From JAJYVT01 sp035534455 (GTDB taxonomy: Bacteria; Actinomycetota; Acidimicrobiia; Acidimicrobiales; RAAP-2), in NCBI GenBank assembly GCA_035534455.1, contig DATLRV010000006.1, forward strand, positions 1 to 64,000: 64,000 nt of DNA, written 5' to 3'. Each line of letters starts with the position of its first letter. Position 1 is the stretch's first letter. Positions 53,913 to 61,781 of this stretch are shown piece after piece. Below the pieces are notes generated by a model. It saw nothing but the letters and a program-made list of their open reading frames with translations. It was not told the origin of the DNA and did not search any database. Position numbers and translations under genes: made by a program.

Positions 53913-56135
53913 TCAGCGACCCAGCGTCTCGAGCGCGTGGTTGAACGTGGGCGACGGGCGCATCACCGCGGCGACACGCTCGAGGTCGGGGTGGTAGTAG
54001 CCGCCGAGGTCGACGGGCGCCCCCTGCACCGCCTGCAGCTCCTCGACGATCGCCTGCTCCGCGCTCGCCAGCAGGTCGGCGAGGCCGGCGAACGGCGCCG
54101 CCAGGGCGGTGTCCTGCGTCTGAGTGGCGAGCTCCTCTGCCCAGTACCGAGCGAGAAAGAAGTGACTGCCCCGGTTGTCGATGCCGCCCACCTTGCGCCC
54201 GGGCGACCTTCCCTCGTCGAGAATCCGCTCGACCGCTTGATCGAGGGCGGAAGCCAGCACCGCGACGCGCGGGTTGCCGGTCCTCTCGGCCAGGAGTGCC
54301 AAGCTGACCGCCAGGGCGAGCATCTCGCCGAGGCTGTCCCAGCGCAGGAAGTTCTGCTCGAGCAGCTGTTGGACGTGCTTCGGGGCGGAGCCACCTGCGC
54401 CGGTCTCGAAGAGCGCCCCTCCGGCGAGCAGCGGCACGATCGAGAGCACCTTGGCGCTCGTGCCCACCTCCATGATGGGGAACAGATCGGTCAGGTAGTC
54501 ACGGAGGACGTTCCCGGTGACCGAGATCGTGTTCTCGCCGCGACGGATCCGCTCGAGCGACCGGGCCGTCGCCGCGGCGGGTTCCATGATCTCGAGCGAG
54601 AGGCCGTCGGTGTCCTCCTCGGCGAGCACGGCGTGGACCTTCTCGATGAGCTTGGCGTCGTGGGCCCGGTCCTCGTCGAGCCAGAAGACGGCCGGGTCGC
54701 CGGTCGCGCGGGCCCGTCGGACGGCGAGCTGTACCCAGTCCCGAACCGCCAGGTCCTTGGTCCGGCAGAGGCGGTAGATGTCTCCGGGGGACACCGGATG
54801 CTCCAACAGCGCCTTCCCGGACTCGTCGAGCACCCGCACCGTCCCGGCCGCGGAGAGCTCGAAGGTGGTGTCGTGGCTGCCGTACTCCTCGGCTGCCCGT
54901 GCCATGAGCCCGACGTTGGGGACCGAGCCCATCGTCGACGGGTCCAACGCGCCGAGCGAACGGCAGTCGTCGACGAACACCTTGTACACCGCCGAGTAGC
55001 TGCTGTCGGGGATCACCGCCAGGGTGTCCGACTCCTCGCCGTCGGGTCCCCACATGTGGCCGGAGGAGCGGATCATCGCCGGCATCGACGCGTCGATGAT
55101 GACCGAGTTCGGCATGTGGAGATTGGTGATGCCGCGGTCGGAGTCGACCATTGCGAGCCGCGGCCCGTCGGCCATCTCGCGGTCGAACGACGCCTGGATC
55201 TCCTCCCCGCCGGGAATGGCGCGCAGGCCGTCGAAGATGCTCGCGAGCCCGTCGGCGGGGCTGAGGCCGGCGGCGGTCAGCGTCTCGCCGTGGCGGGCGA
55301 AGGTCGCGGGGAAGAACGCCCGGATCACGTGGCCGAAGATGATCGGGTCGGACACCTTCATCATGGTCGACTTGAGGTGGACCGAGAAGAGGACGCCCTC
55401 GTCCTTCGCGCGGTCGACCTGGGCCCGGACGAACCTCGCGAGCGAACCGGCCCGCATGACCGCGGCGTCGACGATCTCCCCGTCTGTGACCGGCACCTCG
55501 GGTGCGAGGAGGGTGGTCCCGCCGCCGTCGGCGTCGAATTCGACGCGCAGGGTGCCCGCCGTCGCGACGACGACCGACGCCTCGGTGTGGCGGAAGTCGT
55601 CCGCCGTCATGGAGACGACGTCCGTCCTCGAGGCGGCGGTCCACGCCCCCATGGCGTGCGGGTGCGCCCGCGCGTAGTTCTTCACCGGCGGCGGGATCCG
55701 CCGGTCGGAGTTGCCCTGGCGCAGCACCGGGTTCACGGCGCTGCCCTTCACGGCGTCGTAGCGGGCCCTGATCCCACGCTCCTCGTCGTCGGCGGGGCTC
55801 TCCGGGTAGTCGGGGACGGCGTACCCCTGGCCCTGGAGCTCGGCGATGGCCTCGCGGAGCTGGGGCGCCGAGGCCGAGATGTTCGGCAGCTTGATGATGT
55901 TCGCCGCCGGGCTTGCGGTGAGCGCGCGCAGCTCCGACAGCGAATCGGGAACCCGTTGGTCGTCTCCGAGCCGCTCCGGGAACGCGGCGAGCACGCGGCC
56001 GGCCAGCGAGATGTCCCGCGTCTCGACCGTGGCGCCGGCGGCGGCCGCATAGGCCTGCACGATCGGAAGGAGCGAGTACGTGGCGAGCGCCGGGGCCTCG
56101 TCCGTGTAGGTGTAGATGATGGTCGGCTCGGTCAA
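53913..56135 (-). CDS. icd: Isocitrate dehydrogenase (NADP), monomeric type
   Basis: Oxidative decarboxylation of isocitrate. 740 residues, the length of the monomeric class, unrelated in size to the dimeric enzyme. Typical segments are IIYTYTDEAPALATYSLLPI at the N-terminus, LPNISASAPQL, RQGNSDRR, FSVHLKSTMMKVSDPIIFGH, NLHMPNSVIIDASMPAMIR, WLDEDRAHDAKLI and the end RPSPTFNHALETL. Start is TTG 56135, chosen because it yields the family N-terminus and has GGAG six bases upstream. A much longer open frame upstream has no homology. Divergent from mdh across 165 bases. Confidence 0.95.
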   Translation of the reverse strand: MTEPTIIYTYTDEAPALATYSLLPIVQAYAAAAGATVETRDISLAGRVLAAFPERLGDDQRVPDSLSELRALTASPAANIIKLPNISASAPQLREAIAELQGQGYAVPDYPESPADDEERGIRARYDAVKGSAVNPVLRQGNSDRRIPPPVKNYARAHPHAMGAWTAASRTDVVSMTADDFRHTEASVVVATAGTLRVEFDADGGGTTLLAPEVPVTDGEIVDAAVMRAGSLARFVRAQVDRAKDEGVLFSVHLKSTMMKVSDPIIFGHVIRAFFPATFARHGETLTAAGLSPADGLASIFDGLRAIPGGEEIQASFDREMADGPRLAMVDSDRGITNLHMPNSVIIDASMPAMIRSSGHMWGPDGEESDTLAVIPDSSYSAVYKVFVDDCRSLGALDPSTMGSVPNVGLMARAAEEYGSHDTTFELSAAGTVRVLDESGKALLEHPVSPGDIYRLCRTKDLAVRDWVQLAVRRARATGDPAVFWLDEDRAHDAKLIEKVHAVLAEEDTDGLSLEIMEPAAATARSLERIRRGENTISVTGNVLRDYLTDLFPIMEVGTSAKVLSIVPLLAGGALFETGAGGSAPKHVQQLLEQNFLRWDSLGEMLALAVSLALLAERTGNPRVAVLASALDQAVERILDEGRSPGRKVGGIDNRGSHFFLARYWAEELATQTQDTALAAPFAGLADLLASAEQAIVEELQAVQGAPVDLGGYYHPDLERVAAVMRPSPTFNHALETLGR

Positions 56136-56287
56136 GGTGCTCCGCTTCGCGTCCGGTGGCGTCGAGTGGTCGGACGACCCCTCCGGGACCAAGATCACCA
56201 CGTCCGGGCGCTCGCCGCCAGCCGAGCCCGCACGGTCCGCGCCCGGTCCCGCCGGGAGACGCTCCGGAGGGTGCGAGCAGCGCCGGG

Positions 56288-56293
56288 TAACGT
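56288..56293 (+). promoter_or_regulatory. -10 box TAACGT, leaderless geometry, for mdh
   Basis: TAACGT ends seven bases before the mdh ATG, in the 165-base region shared with the divergent icd. No binding site precedes the ATG. Confidence 0.45.
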
Positions 56294-56300
56294 GCACCAC

Positions 56301-57299
56301 ATGTCTTTTCCATCCCCGCTGCACGTGACCGTCACGGGCGCCGCCGGCCAGATCGGGTACTCGCTGCTCTTTCGGATCGCGTCGGGCCAGTTGCTCGGTG
56401 AGGACCAGCCCATCGTCCTGCGGCTGCTCGAGATCGAGCCTGCGATGAAGGCGCTCGAGGGCGTCGTCATGGAGCTCGACGACTGCGCCTTCCCGCTGCT
56501 GCACGACATCGTGGCGACGCCCGACCTCAAGACCGCGTTCGACGGGACGTCGTGGGCGCTGCTCGTCGGGTCCGTGCCACGCAAGGCCGGCATGGAGCGC
56601 GGCGACCTCCTGGGCATCAACGGGGGGATCTTCAAGCCGCAGGGCCGCGCCGTCGCCGAGCACGCCGCGTCCGACGTCCGCGTGCTCGTCGTGGGGAACC
56701 CGTGCAACACGAACTGCCTGATCGCCCGCGCCAACGCTCCGGAGGTTCCGGCCGACCGCTGGTTCGCCATGACCCGGCTCGACCAGAACCGTGCGAAGAG
56801 CCAGCTCGCCCGCCGGGCGGGGGTACCGGTCTCGGCCGTCACCCGGCTCGCGATCTGGGGCAACCACTCGGCGACGCAGTTCCCCGACTTTGCCAACGCG
56901 AGAATCGACGGCCGCCCGTCGCAGGACGTCATCGGTGACCGCGAGTGGCTCGAGGGCGAGTTCCTGACCACGGTGCAGAAGCGCGGCGCAGCGATCATCG
57001 ACGCCCGAGGGGCGTCGTCGGCGGCGTCGGCGGCCAACGCCGCGATCGACACCGTGGTGGGGCTGCGTGCCGCGACGCCGGACGGGGACTGCATGTCGGT
57101 CGCGGTGGCGAGCTCGGGGGAGTACGGGACGCCCGACGGGCTGCAGTTCGGCTTCCCGATCGCCTCCGACGGCCGTGGTGGTTGGGCCGTCGTCGAAGGG
57201 TTCGAGCACGACGAGTTCGCGACCGAGCGCATCAGCGTGACGACCGAGGAGCTCGCCTCGGAGCGCGCCGAGGTCGAGGCGATGGGACTCCTGGGCTAG
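56301..57299 (+). CDS. mdh: Malate dehydrogenase
   Basis: NAD-dependent interconversion of malate and oxaloacetate. 332 residues, of the dimeric cytosolic/Thermus-like type. The Rossmann motif is VTGAAGQIGYSLLFRIASG. GNPCNTNC, the substrate Arg region MTRLDQNRAKSQL and the catalytic His in IWGNHSATQFPD follow. The ATG has no ribosome binding site but lies seven bases after TAACGT. The frame stays open about 2.4 kb upstream opposite icd, which is a composition artefact. Confidence 0.96.
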   Translation: MSFPSPLHVTVTGAAGQIGYSLLFRIASGQLLGEDQPIVLRLLEIEPAMKALEGVVMELDDCAFPLLHDIVATPDLKTAFDGTSWALLVGSVPRKAGMERGDLLGINGGIFKPQGRAVAEHAASDVRVLVVGNPCNTNCLIARANAPEVPADRWFAMTRLDQNRAKSQLARRAGVPVSAVTRLAIWGNHSATQFPDFANARIDGRPSQDVIGDREWLEGEFLTTVQKRGAAIIDARGASSAASAANAAIDTVVGLRAATPDGDCMSVAVASSGEYGTPDGLQFGFPIASDGRGGWAVVEGFEHDEFATERISVTTEELASERAEVEAMGLLG

Positions 57300-57337
57300 A
57301 CGCCGGCCGGCCCCTCCGGTCGCGCGCCGGGTACCGG

Positions 57338-57559
57338 TCAGGACGCGGTGGCAGCCCCGCGCTGGGTGACGTCGATCCCCGCGTTCGTGAGGAAGCTCAT
57401 CTTCTTGGCGAGCGTGTCCTGCCAGACGACCATCTCCGCGTCGAAGTGGGTGCGGTTGCCTTCCTCGCACGCGTGCTCCACCTCGTCGAACGCCGCGTCC
57501 TCGGCGTCGAGGAGCTGGCGGTACCGGAAGAGGAAGTGGTCGTCGATGGGCTGGTGCAC
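57338..57559 (-). CDS. Small protein of unknown function
   Basis: 73 residues from GTG 57559, starting VHQPIDDHFLFRYRQLLDAE. It is acidic, probably helical, and has no family I recognise. GGGAGG lies eight bases upstream, and a TAATCT box on the minus strand (57611-57616) is about 50 bases upstream. That makes the longer TTG start at 57610 unlikely, since it would precede the transcript. A conserved-looking region is AFDEVEHACEEGNRTHFDAE. Convergent with mdh; next to the SCP2-like gene on the same strand. Confidence 0.55.
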   Translation of the reverse strand: MHQPIDDHFLFRYRQLLDAEDAAFDEVEHACEEGNRTHFDAEMVVWQDTLAKKMSFLTNAGIDVTQRGAATAS

Positions 57560-57610
57560 AGGACGTGCCTCCCGTGTCGTGGGCCCGCCGGTCACGGGCC
57601 GGTAACTCAA

Positions 57611-57616
57611 AGATTA
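57611..57616 (-). promoter_or_regulatory. -10 box TAATCT (minus strand)
   Basis: TAATCT read on the minus strand, with no clear -35. It would give a leader of about 45 bases to the GTG of the small gene at 57559. Confidence 0.35.
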
Positions 57617-57617
57617 C

Positions 57618-57998
57618 CTACGGCGCGGTCCGCTCCGATAGTGGCTCGAGGCGTGCTGCGGCCGCTGCGAGAAGCGCCTGGCCGCTGACCAGGACCGACA
57701 GGTCCCCGCGGACCTTGACCCTGCCCGCAGCGAGGAGCCCCGCCGGGTCGAGCTCGCCCCGGGCGAGCGCGAGGGCGTCGTCGAAGTGGACCGACACGGT
57801 CACCTGCGGCGGTGGGAGGTCACCCGGCTCCCGCTCGAGAAGGACCCGCCCCTCGTCCACCGAGAGCCCGATCCGTACCGTGCCGTCGGGCCCGCCGTGC
57901 ACCACCTGGAGCATGCGGAACGAGACCTGCGGTCCGGCGTCGAGGTCCGCCACCGCCTCGTTGAAGGCGGCGACCCACTCCTCGGAATAGAGGCGCAC
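57618..57998 (-). CDS. SCP2-like sterol-carrier domain protein
   Basis: 126 residues. The pattern of a hydrophobic pocket domain is seen in VSVHFDDALALARGELDPAG and LLAAGRVKVRGDLSVLVSGQ, typical of SCP-2 lipid-binding domains. GTG start 13 bases after the sdhB stop, so it is probably on the sdhCAB transcript. It may bind a lipid or acyl-CoA; no catalytic residues are evident. Confidence 0.8.
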   Translation of the reverse strand: MRLYSEEWVAAFNEAVADLDAGPQVSFRMLQVVHGGPDGTVRIGLSVDEGRVLLEREPGDLPPPQVTVSVHFDDALALARGELDPAGLLAAGRVKVRGDLSVLVSGQALLAAAAARLEPLSERTAP

Positions 57999-58011
57999 CG
58001 TACGTCGCCGA

Positions 58012-58962
58012 TCAGCGCGGCGAGGCTGCGGTGGCCTCTTCCGGCGAGCGCTTCGGTCGCCGGAGGATCTTGCGGCCGAGCCACGCGACGGGGTCGTAGG
58101 ACGCGTCGACGGCGCGCTCTTTCAAGGGGATGATGGCGTTGTCGGTGATCTTGATGTGCTCCGGGCAGACCTCGGTGCAGCACTTGGTGATGTTGCACAG
58201 GCCGAGGCCCATGCGCTGGCGCACCAGCTCGCGGCGATCGTTCGTGTCGAGCGGGTGCATCTCGAGCTCGGCGAAGCGGATGAAGAACCGCGGTCCGGCG
58301 TAGTGCTCCTTGTTCTCCTCGTGGTCCCGGATGACGTGGCAGACGTCCTGGCAGAGGAAGCACTCGATGCACTTGCGGAATTCCTGCCCCCGCTCGACGT
58401 CGACCTGCTGCATGCGGTACCCCTCGGGCGGCGCCGGTGGGGGGGCGAACGCCGGGACGCGCTTGGCGACCTCGTAGTTGAAGCTCACGTCGGTGACGAG
58501 GTCCCGGAGGACCGGGAAGGCCCGCATCGGGGTCACCGTGATGGGACCTTCGGGAAGCTCGTCCACCCGCGTCATGCACATGAGCCGGGGCTTGCCGTTG
58601 ATCTCCGAAGAGCAGGACCCGCACTTGCCCGCCTTGCAGTTCCACCTGCACGCGAGGTCCGGCGCGAGCGTGGCCTGGATCCGGTGGACGACGTCGAGCA
58701 CCACCTCGCCCTCGTTCGCGGGCAGCGTGTAGTCGACGAGGTCGCCGCCGCCCGCGTCGCCGCGCCAGACGCGCAACGTGACGGTCTCCTCGTACTCGTC
58801 GGCGGCCACAGGGTCGAACGTGTGTCCGAGTTCGCCGGTGGACGGCAGCGGTTGGTCGAAGGTGACCTGCGGGGCGTCGGGGACCTGCGGGGCTTCGGTG
58901 ACTTGCGGGGTTTCGGTGACCTGCGGGGCGTCGGGTGTCGAGGCCGGCATCGCGTCCGTCAT
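58012..58962 (-). CDS. sdhB: Succinate dehydrogenase iron-sulfur subunit
   Basis: 316 residues. The 2Fe-2S ligands are in CRWNCKAGKCGSC and the later LMCMT Cys. The 4Fe-4S and 3Fe-4S ligands are in CIECFLCQDVC and CNITKCCTEVCP. The first 35 residues are a Pro/Gln/Val/Thr stretch with four 6-residue repeats of the APQVTE type, encoded by 18-bp units (58864-58935) and not part of the enzyme core. ATG overlaps the sdhA stop (ATGA). Electrons pass from SdhA through these clusters to the membrane subunit. Confidence 0.94.
   Translation of the reverse strand: MTDAMPASTPDAPQVTETPQVTEAPQVPDAPQVTFDQPLPSTGELGHTFDPVAADEYEETVTLRVWRGDAGGGDLVDYTLPANEGEVVLDVVHRIQATLAPDLACRWNCKAGKCGSCSSEINGKPRLMCMTRVDELPEGPITVTPMRAFPVLRDLVTDVSFNYEVAKRVPAFAPPPAPPEGYRMQQVDVERGQEFRKCIECFLCQDVCHVIRDHEENKEHYAGPRFFIRFAELEMHPLDTNDRRELVRQRMGLGLCNITKCCTEVCPEHIKITDNAIIPLKERAVDASYDPVAWLGRKILRRPKRSPEEATAASPR
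58864..58935 (-). repeat. 18-bp tandem repeat, SdhB N-terminus
   Basis: Four units of 18 bp starting at 58864, 58882, 58900 and 58918 on the plus strand, encoding APQV-x-x hexapeptides. Units differ at a few positions. Confidence 0.85.
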
Positions 58963-60776
58963 CAGTGTCCTTCCTCGAGGAGGGTTCGGAGCTCCGGCGG
59001 CATCTCGGGCAGCGGCTCGGGACCGATGTCGATGGGCGCCGCGTAGCCCCGCTCGCCCGTCTGGCGCTGGACGAAGTTCACCTTGCCGAGCTCGGGGTCG
59101 GCGCTGGGGAAGTCGTCGCGGGTGTGCGCCCCCCGGCTCTCCTTGCGGGCGAGCGCACCCTGGGTGATGGCCGTCGAGACCGTGAGCAGCGACGGAAGGT
59201 CGGTCGCCAGGTTCCATCCGGGGTTGTACGCGCGCCCTCCGCTCACCGAGAGCTTCGCGGTGCGCTCCCGGAGCTCGGCGAGCTTCACCACTGCCTCCTC
59301 GAGCTCCGGCCCGGTGCGGATGATCCCGACGAGCGACTGCATCGTCTGCTGGAGCTCCTGGTGCACCTCGTAGGGGCTTTCACCACCGTCGCGCTCGAAC
59401 GGGGCGGTGGCGTCGGCGACCACGGCCGCAACCTGGCCGCCGTCCACCGAGGGGACCCCGGTCCTCGCCTCGGCGAAGTCGGCGGCACCGGTTCCGGCGC
59501 GCCGGCCGAAGACGAGGAGGTCCGACAGGGAGTTGCCGCCGAGGCGGTTGGCGCCGTGCATCCCACCGGCCACCTCGCCGGCGGCGAAGAGCCCGGGGAC
59601 GGTCGCCGCCTGGGTCTCGGGGTCCACGCGCACCCCGCCCATCATGTAGTGGCAGGTCGGGCCCACCTCCATCGGCTCGACCGTGATGTCGACCCCGGCG
59701 AGCTCGAGGAATTGGTGGTACATCGACGGGAGGCGGCGGCGGATGAACTCCGCGGAGCGGCGGGTCGCGATGTCGAGATAGACGCCGCCGTGGGGGCTGC
59801 CGCGGCCCGCCTTCACCTCGGTGTTGATCGCTCGCGCGACCTCGTCGCGCGGGAGGAGGTCGGGCGTGCGGCGGTGGTGGAGGTGGTCCTCGTACCACCC
59901 ATCCGCCTCCTCCTCCGTCTCGGCGGTCTCCGCCTTGAACATCTCGGGGATGTAGTCGAACATGAAGCGGCGGTCTTCACTGTTCTTGAGGGCTCCCCCG
60001 TCGCCCCGCACGCCCTCGGTGACGAGCAGTCCCCGGACCGAGAGCGGCCACACCATGCCGGTCGGGTGGAACTGCACGCACTCCATCTCCATCACGTCGG
60101 CACCCGCCCAGATCGCCATCGCGTGCCCGTCGCCCGTCGATTCCCAGGAGTTGGAGGTGTACGTGTAGCAGCGCCCGATCGAGCCGGTCGCGAGTACCAC
60201 CGACTTGGCCTCGAAGACCACGATCTCCCCCGAGGGGCGCCAGTAGCCGACCGCACCCGAGACGACTCCCGAGGCGTCTTGGAGAAGGCGAAGGATCTTG
60301 CACTCCATGAAGACGTCGATGTCCATGCTCACGGCCTTCTGCTGGAGCGTCCGGATGAGCTCCAGTCCGGTGCGGTCGCCGACGTGCGCGAGGCGCGCGT
60401 AGCGGTGGCCGCCGAAGTCGCGCTGGGTGATCCTGCCGTCGGGGGTGCGGTCGAACAGCGCCCCCCACGCCTCGAGCTCGAAGACCCGGTCGGGCGCCTC
60501 CTGCGCGTGGAGCTGCGCCATGCGCCAGTGGTTCAGGTACTTCCCACCGCGCATGGTGTCGCGGAAGTGCACCTGCCAGTTGTCCTCGGGGTAGACGTTG
60601 CCCATCGCGGCGGCGACGCCGCCCTCGGCCATTACGGTGTGCGCCTTGCCGAGGAGCGACTTGCAGACGAGGGCGGTCGACAGCCCTCGCTCCTTCGCCT
60701 CGACGGCGGCGCGCAGTCCTGCGCCACCTGCGCCGATGACGATCACGTCGTAGCGGTGGGTCTCGTAGTCGGTCAT
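58962..60776 (-). CDS. sdhA: Succinate dehydrogenase flavoprotein subunit
   Basis: 604 residues. The FAD-binding motif is VIVIGAGGAGLRAAVEA. The covalent FAD His is probably His46 in LLGKAHTVMAEGG. HPTGM, the catalytic region TEGVRGDGGALKN, and GGVRVDPETQAATVPGLFAA then GGNSLSDLLVFGRRAG are typical of the SDH/FRD family. It lies 16 bases after sdhC, and sdhB overlaps its stop. Confidence 0.95.
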   Translation of the reverse strand: MTDYETHRYDVIVIGAGGAGLRAAVEAKERGLSTALVCKSLLGKAHTVMAEGGVAAAMGNVYPEDNWQVHFRDTMRGGKYLNHWRMAQLHAQEAPDRVFELEAWGALFDRTPDGRITQRDFGGHRYARLAHVGDRTGLELIRTLQQKAVSMDIDVFMECKILRLLQDASGVVSGAVGYWRPSGEIVVFEAKSVVLATGSIGRCYTYTSNSWESTGDGHAMAIWAGADVMEMECVQFHPTGMVWPLSVRGLLVTEGVRGDGGALKNSEDRRFMFDYIPEMFKAETAETEEEADGWYEDHLHHRRTPDLLPRDEVARAINTEVKAGRGSPHGGVYLDIATRRSAEFIRRRLPSMYHQFLELAGVDITVEPMEVGPTCHYMMGGVRVDPETQAATVPGLFAAGEVAGGMHGANRLGGNSLSDLLVFGRRAGTGAADFAEARTGVPSVDGGQVAAVVADATAPFERDGGESPYEVHQELQQTMQSLVGIIRTGPELEEAVVKLAELRERTAKLSVSGGRAYNPGWNLATDLPSLLTVSTAITQGALARKESRGAHTRDDFPSADPELGKVNFVQRQTGERGYAAPIDIGPEPLPEMPPELRTLLEEGH

Positions 60777-60792
60777 CGCTCGCCCCGGTCCC

Positions 60793-61620
60793 TCAGAACA
60801 GCTTCGGATCGCTGATCGCGCCGCTCGCCACCAACCGGACGTACAGGTCGGCGAAGCCCACGAAGATGAGGCTCGCCCAGGCGAACTGCATGTGCGCCGC
60901 GTTCAGGGGGGTGAGGAGCTTCCAGAGCCGGTGCCGGATGGGATGCGTGGAGAATGCCCGCAGGTGCCCGCCGCAGAGATGGCGGGCTGCGTGGCACGAG
61001 ATGCTGTACATCCACAGCAGGACGGCGTTCACGCAGAGCACGAGCGTCCCGACGCTGAACCCGATCCCCCCCGCACCCGGCATCCGGAAGGCCATGACGG
61101 CGTCGATCGTGAGGATCACGTTGAAGACGAGGCCGATCAGGAAGAAGTACCGGTGCACGTTCTGCAGGACAAGCGGGAATCGCGACTCGCCGGTGTAACG
61201 GCGGTGCCCGTCGGCCACCGCGCAGTTCGGCGGCGACTGCCAGAAGCCGCGGTAGTAGGCCCGCCGGTAGTAGTAGCAGGTGAGGCGGAAGCCGAGCGGG
61301 CCCCCTATCACGATCAGGGCCGGCGTGATGTGCCACCAGTACGCCATGACGGCGGTGCCGCTCGACCCGGGGACGCAGCTCCCGGCGATGCACGGCGAGT
61401 AGAAGGGCGAGATCAGGTCCCGGTGCATCGCGACGCCGACGTAGTAGTCCTTGTTCACGAAGATCGCCCAGGTCGAGTAGACGACGAAGGCCGTCAGGAT
61501 CGAGACCGTGACGAGGGGCTGGACCCACCAGCGGTCCTGGCGGAGCGTCGGGACGTCGGGGCCGCCCCTCGCGCTCCCGATGACCACGGGGGTCACCGTC
61601 GAGTTGTCGATCGTCGTCAC
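60793..61620 (-). CDS. Succinate dehydrogenase membrane subunit, Sdh1-like
   Basis: 275 residues with five predicted membrane helices (about 31-55, 93-118, 159-178, 186-209, 245-268). Candidate haem or quinone His residues are in WWHITPALIV, NVHRYFF and CHAARHLCGGHL. One large anchor instead of separate SdhC and SdhD resembles the mycobacterial Sdh1 membrane protein (Rv0249c, similar length). GGGAGGAG lies five bases before the ATG. The first gene of the sdhCAB-SCP2 transcript. Confidence 0.85.
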   Translation of the reverse strand: MTTIDNSTVTPVVIGSARGGPDVPTLRQDRWWVQPLVTVSILTAFVVYSTWAIFVNKDYYVGVAMHRDLISPFYSPCIAGSCVPGSSGTAVMAYWWHITPALIVIGGPLGFRLTCYYYRRAYYRGFWQSPPNCAVADGHRRYTGESRFPLVLQNVHRYFFLIGLVFNVILTIDAVMAFRMPGAGGIGFSVGTLVLCVNAVLLWMYSISCHAARHLCGGHLRAFSTHPIRHRLWKLLTPLNAAHMQFAWASLIFVGFADLYVRLVASGAISDPKLF

Positions 61621-61650
61621 GCGTCTCCTCCCAGAATGCCGCAGCTGTGC

Positions 61651-61656
61651 ACACTA
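61651..61656 (-). promoter_or_regulatory. Candidate -10 box TAGTGT of sdhCAB (minus strand)
   Basis: TAGTGT on the minus strand, with a weak CTGTCG -35 eighteen bases upstream. It would give a leader of about 25 bases holding the GGGAGGAG site of sdhC. Confidence 0.35.
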
Positions 61657-61768
61657 TTGGGCCGGCTTCCCGTGCGACAGCCGAGCCGTCCCATCGTCGC
61701 GCAGTCGGCGAGGACCGTCGTCGCCACCCTCACCGGCCGCCGCGAAGGGGGAAGGGGGTCGGGACACC

Positions 61769-61774
61769 TAGGCT
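61769..61774 (+). promoter_or_regulatory. -10 box TAGGCT, leaderless geometry
   Basis: TAGGCT ends seven bases before the GTG of the MoxR-type ATPase gene, in the 161-base region divergent from sdhC. Confidence 0.45.
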
Positions 61775-61781
61775 CGGTCGG

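Noticed and set aside
53844..56300. 2.4 kb open frame in front of mdh and in frame with it
   Set aside because: It lies exactly antisense to icd, whose protein is fully recognisable; the frame is open only because of high third-position GC. mdh begins at 56301.
56136..57470. Minus-strand extension of the icd frame upstream of TTG 56135
   Set aside because: The added 444 residues are antisense to mdh and low complexity; the IDH N-terminus starts at IIYTYTDE.
58935..60815. 626-codon plus-strand frame opposite sdhA
   Set aside because: Antisense shadow; SdhA motifs are complete on the minus strand.
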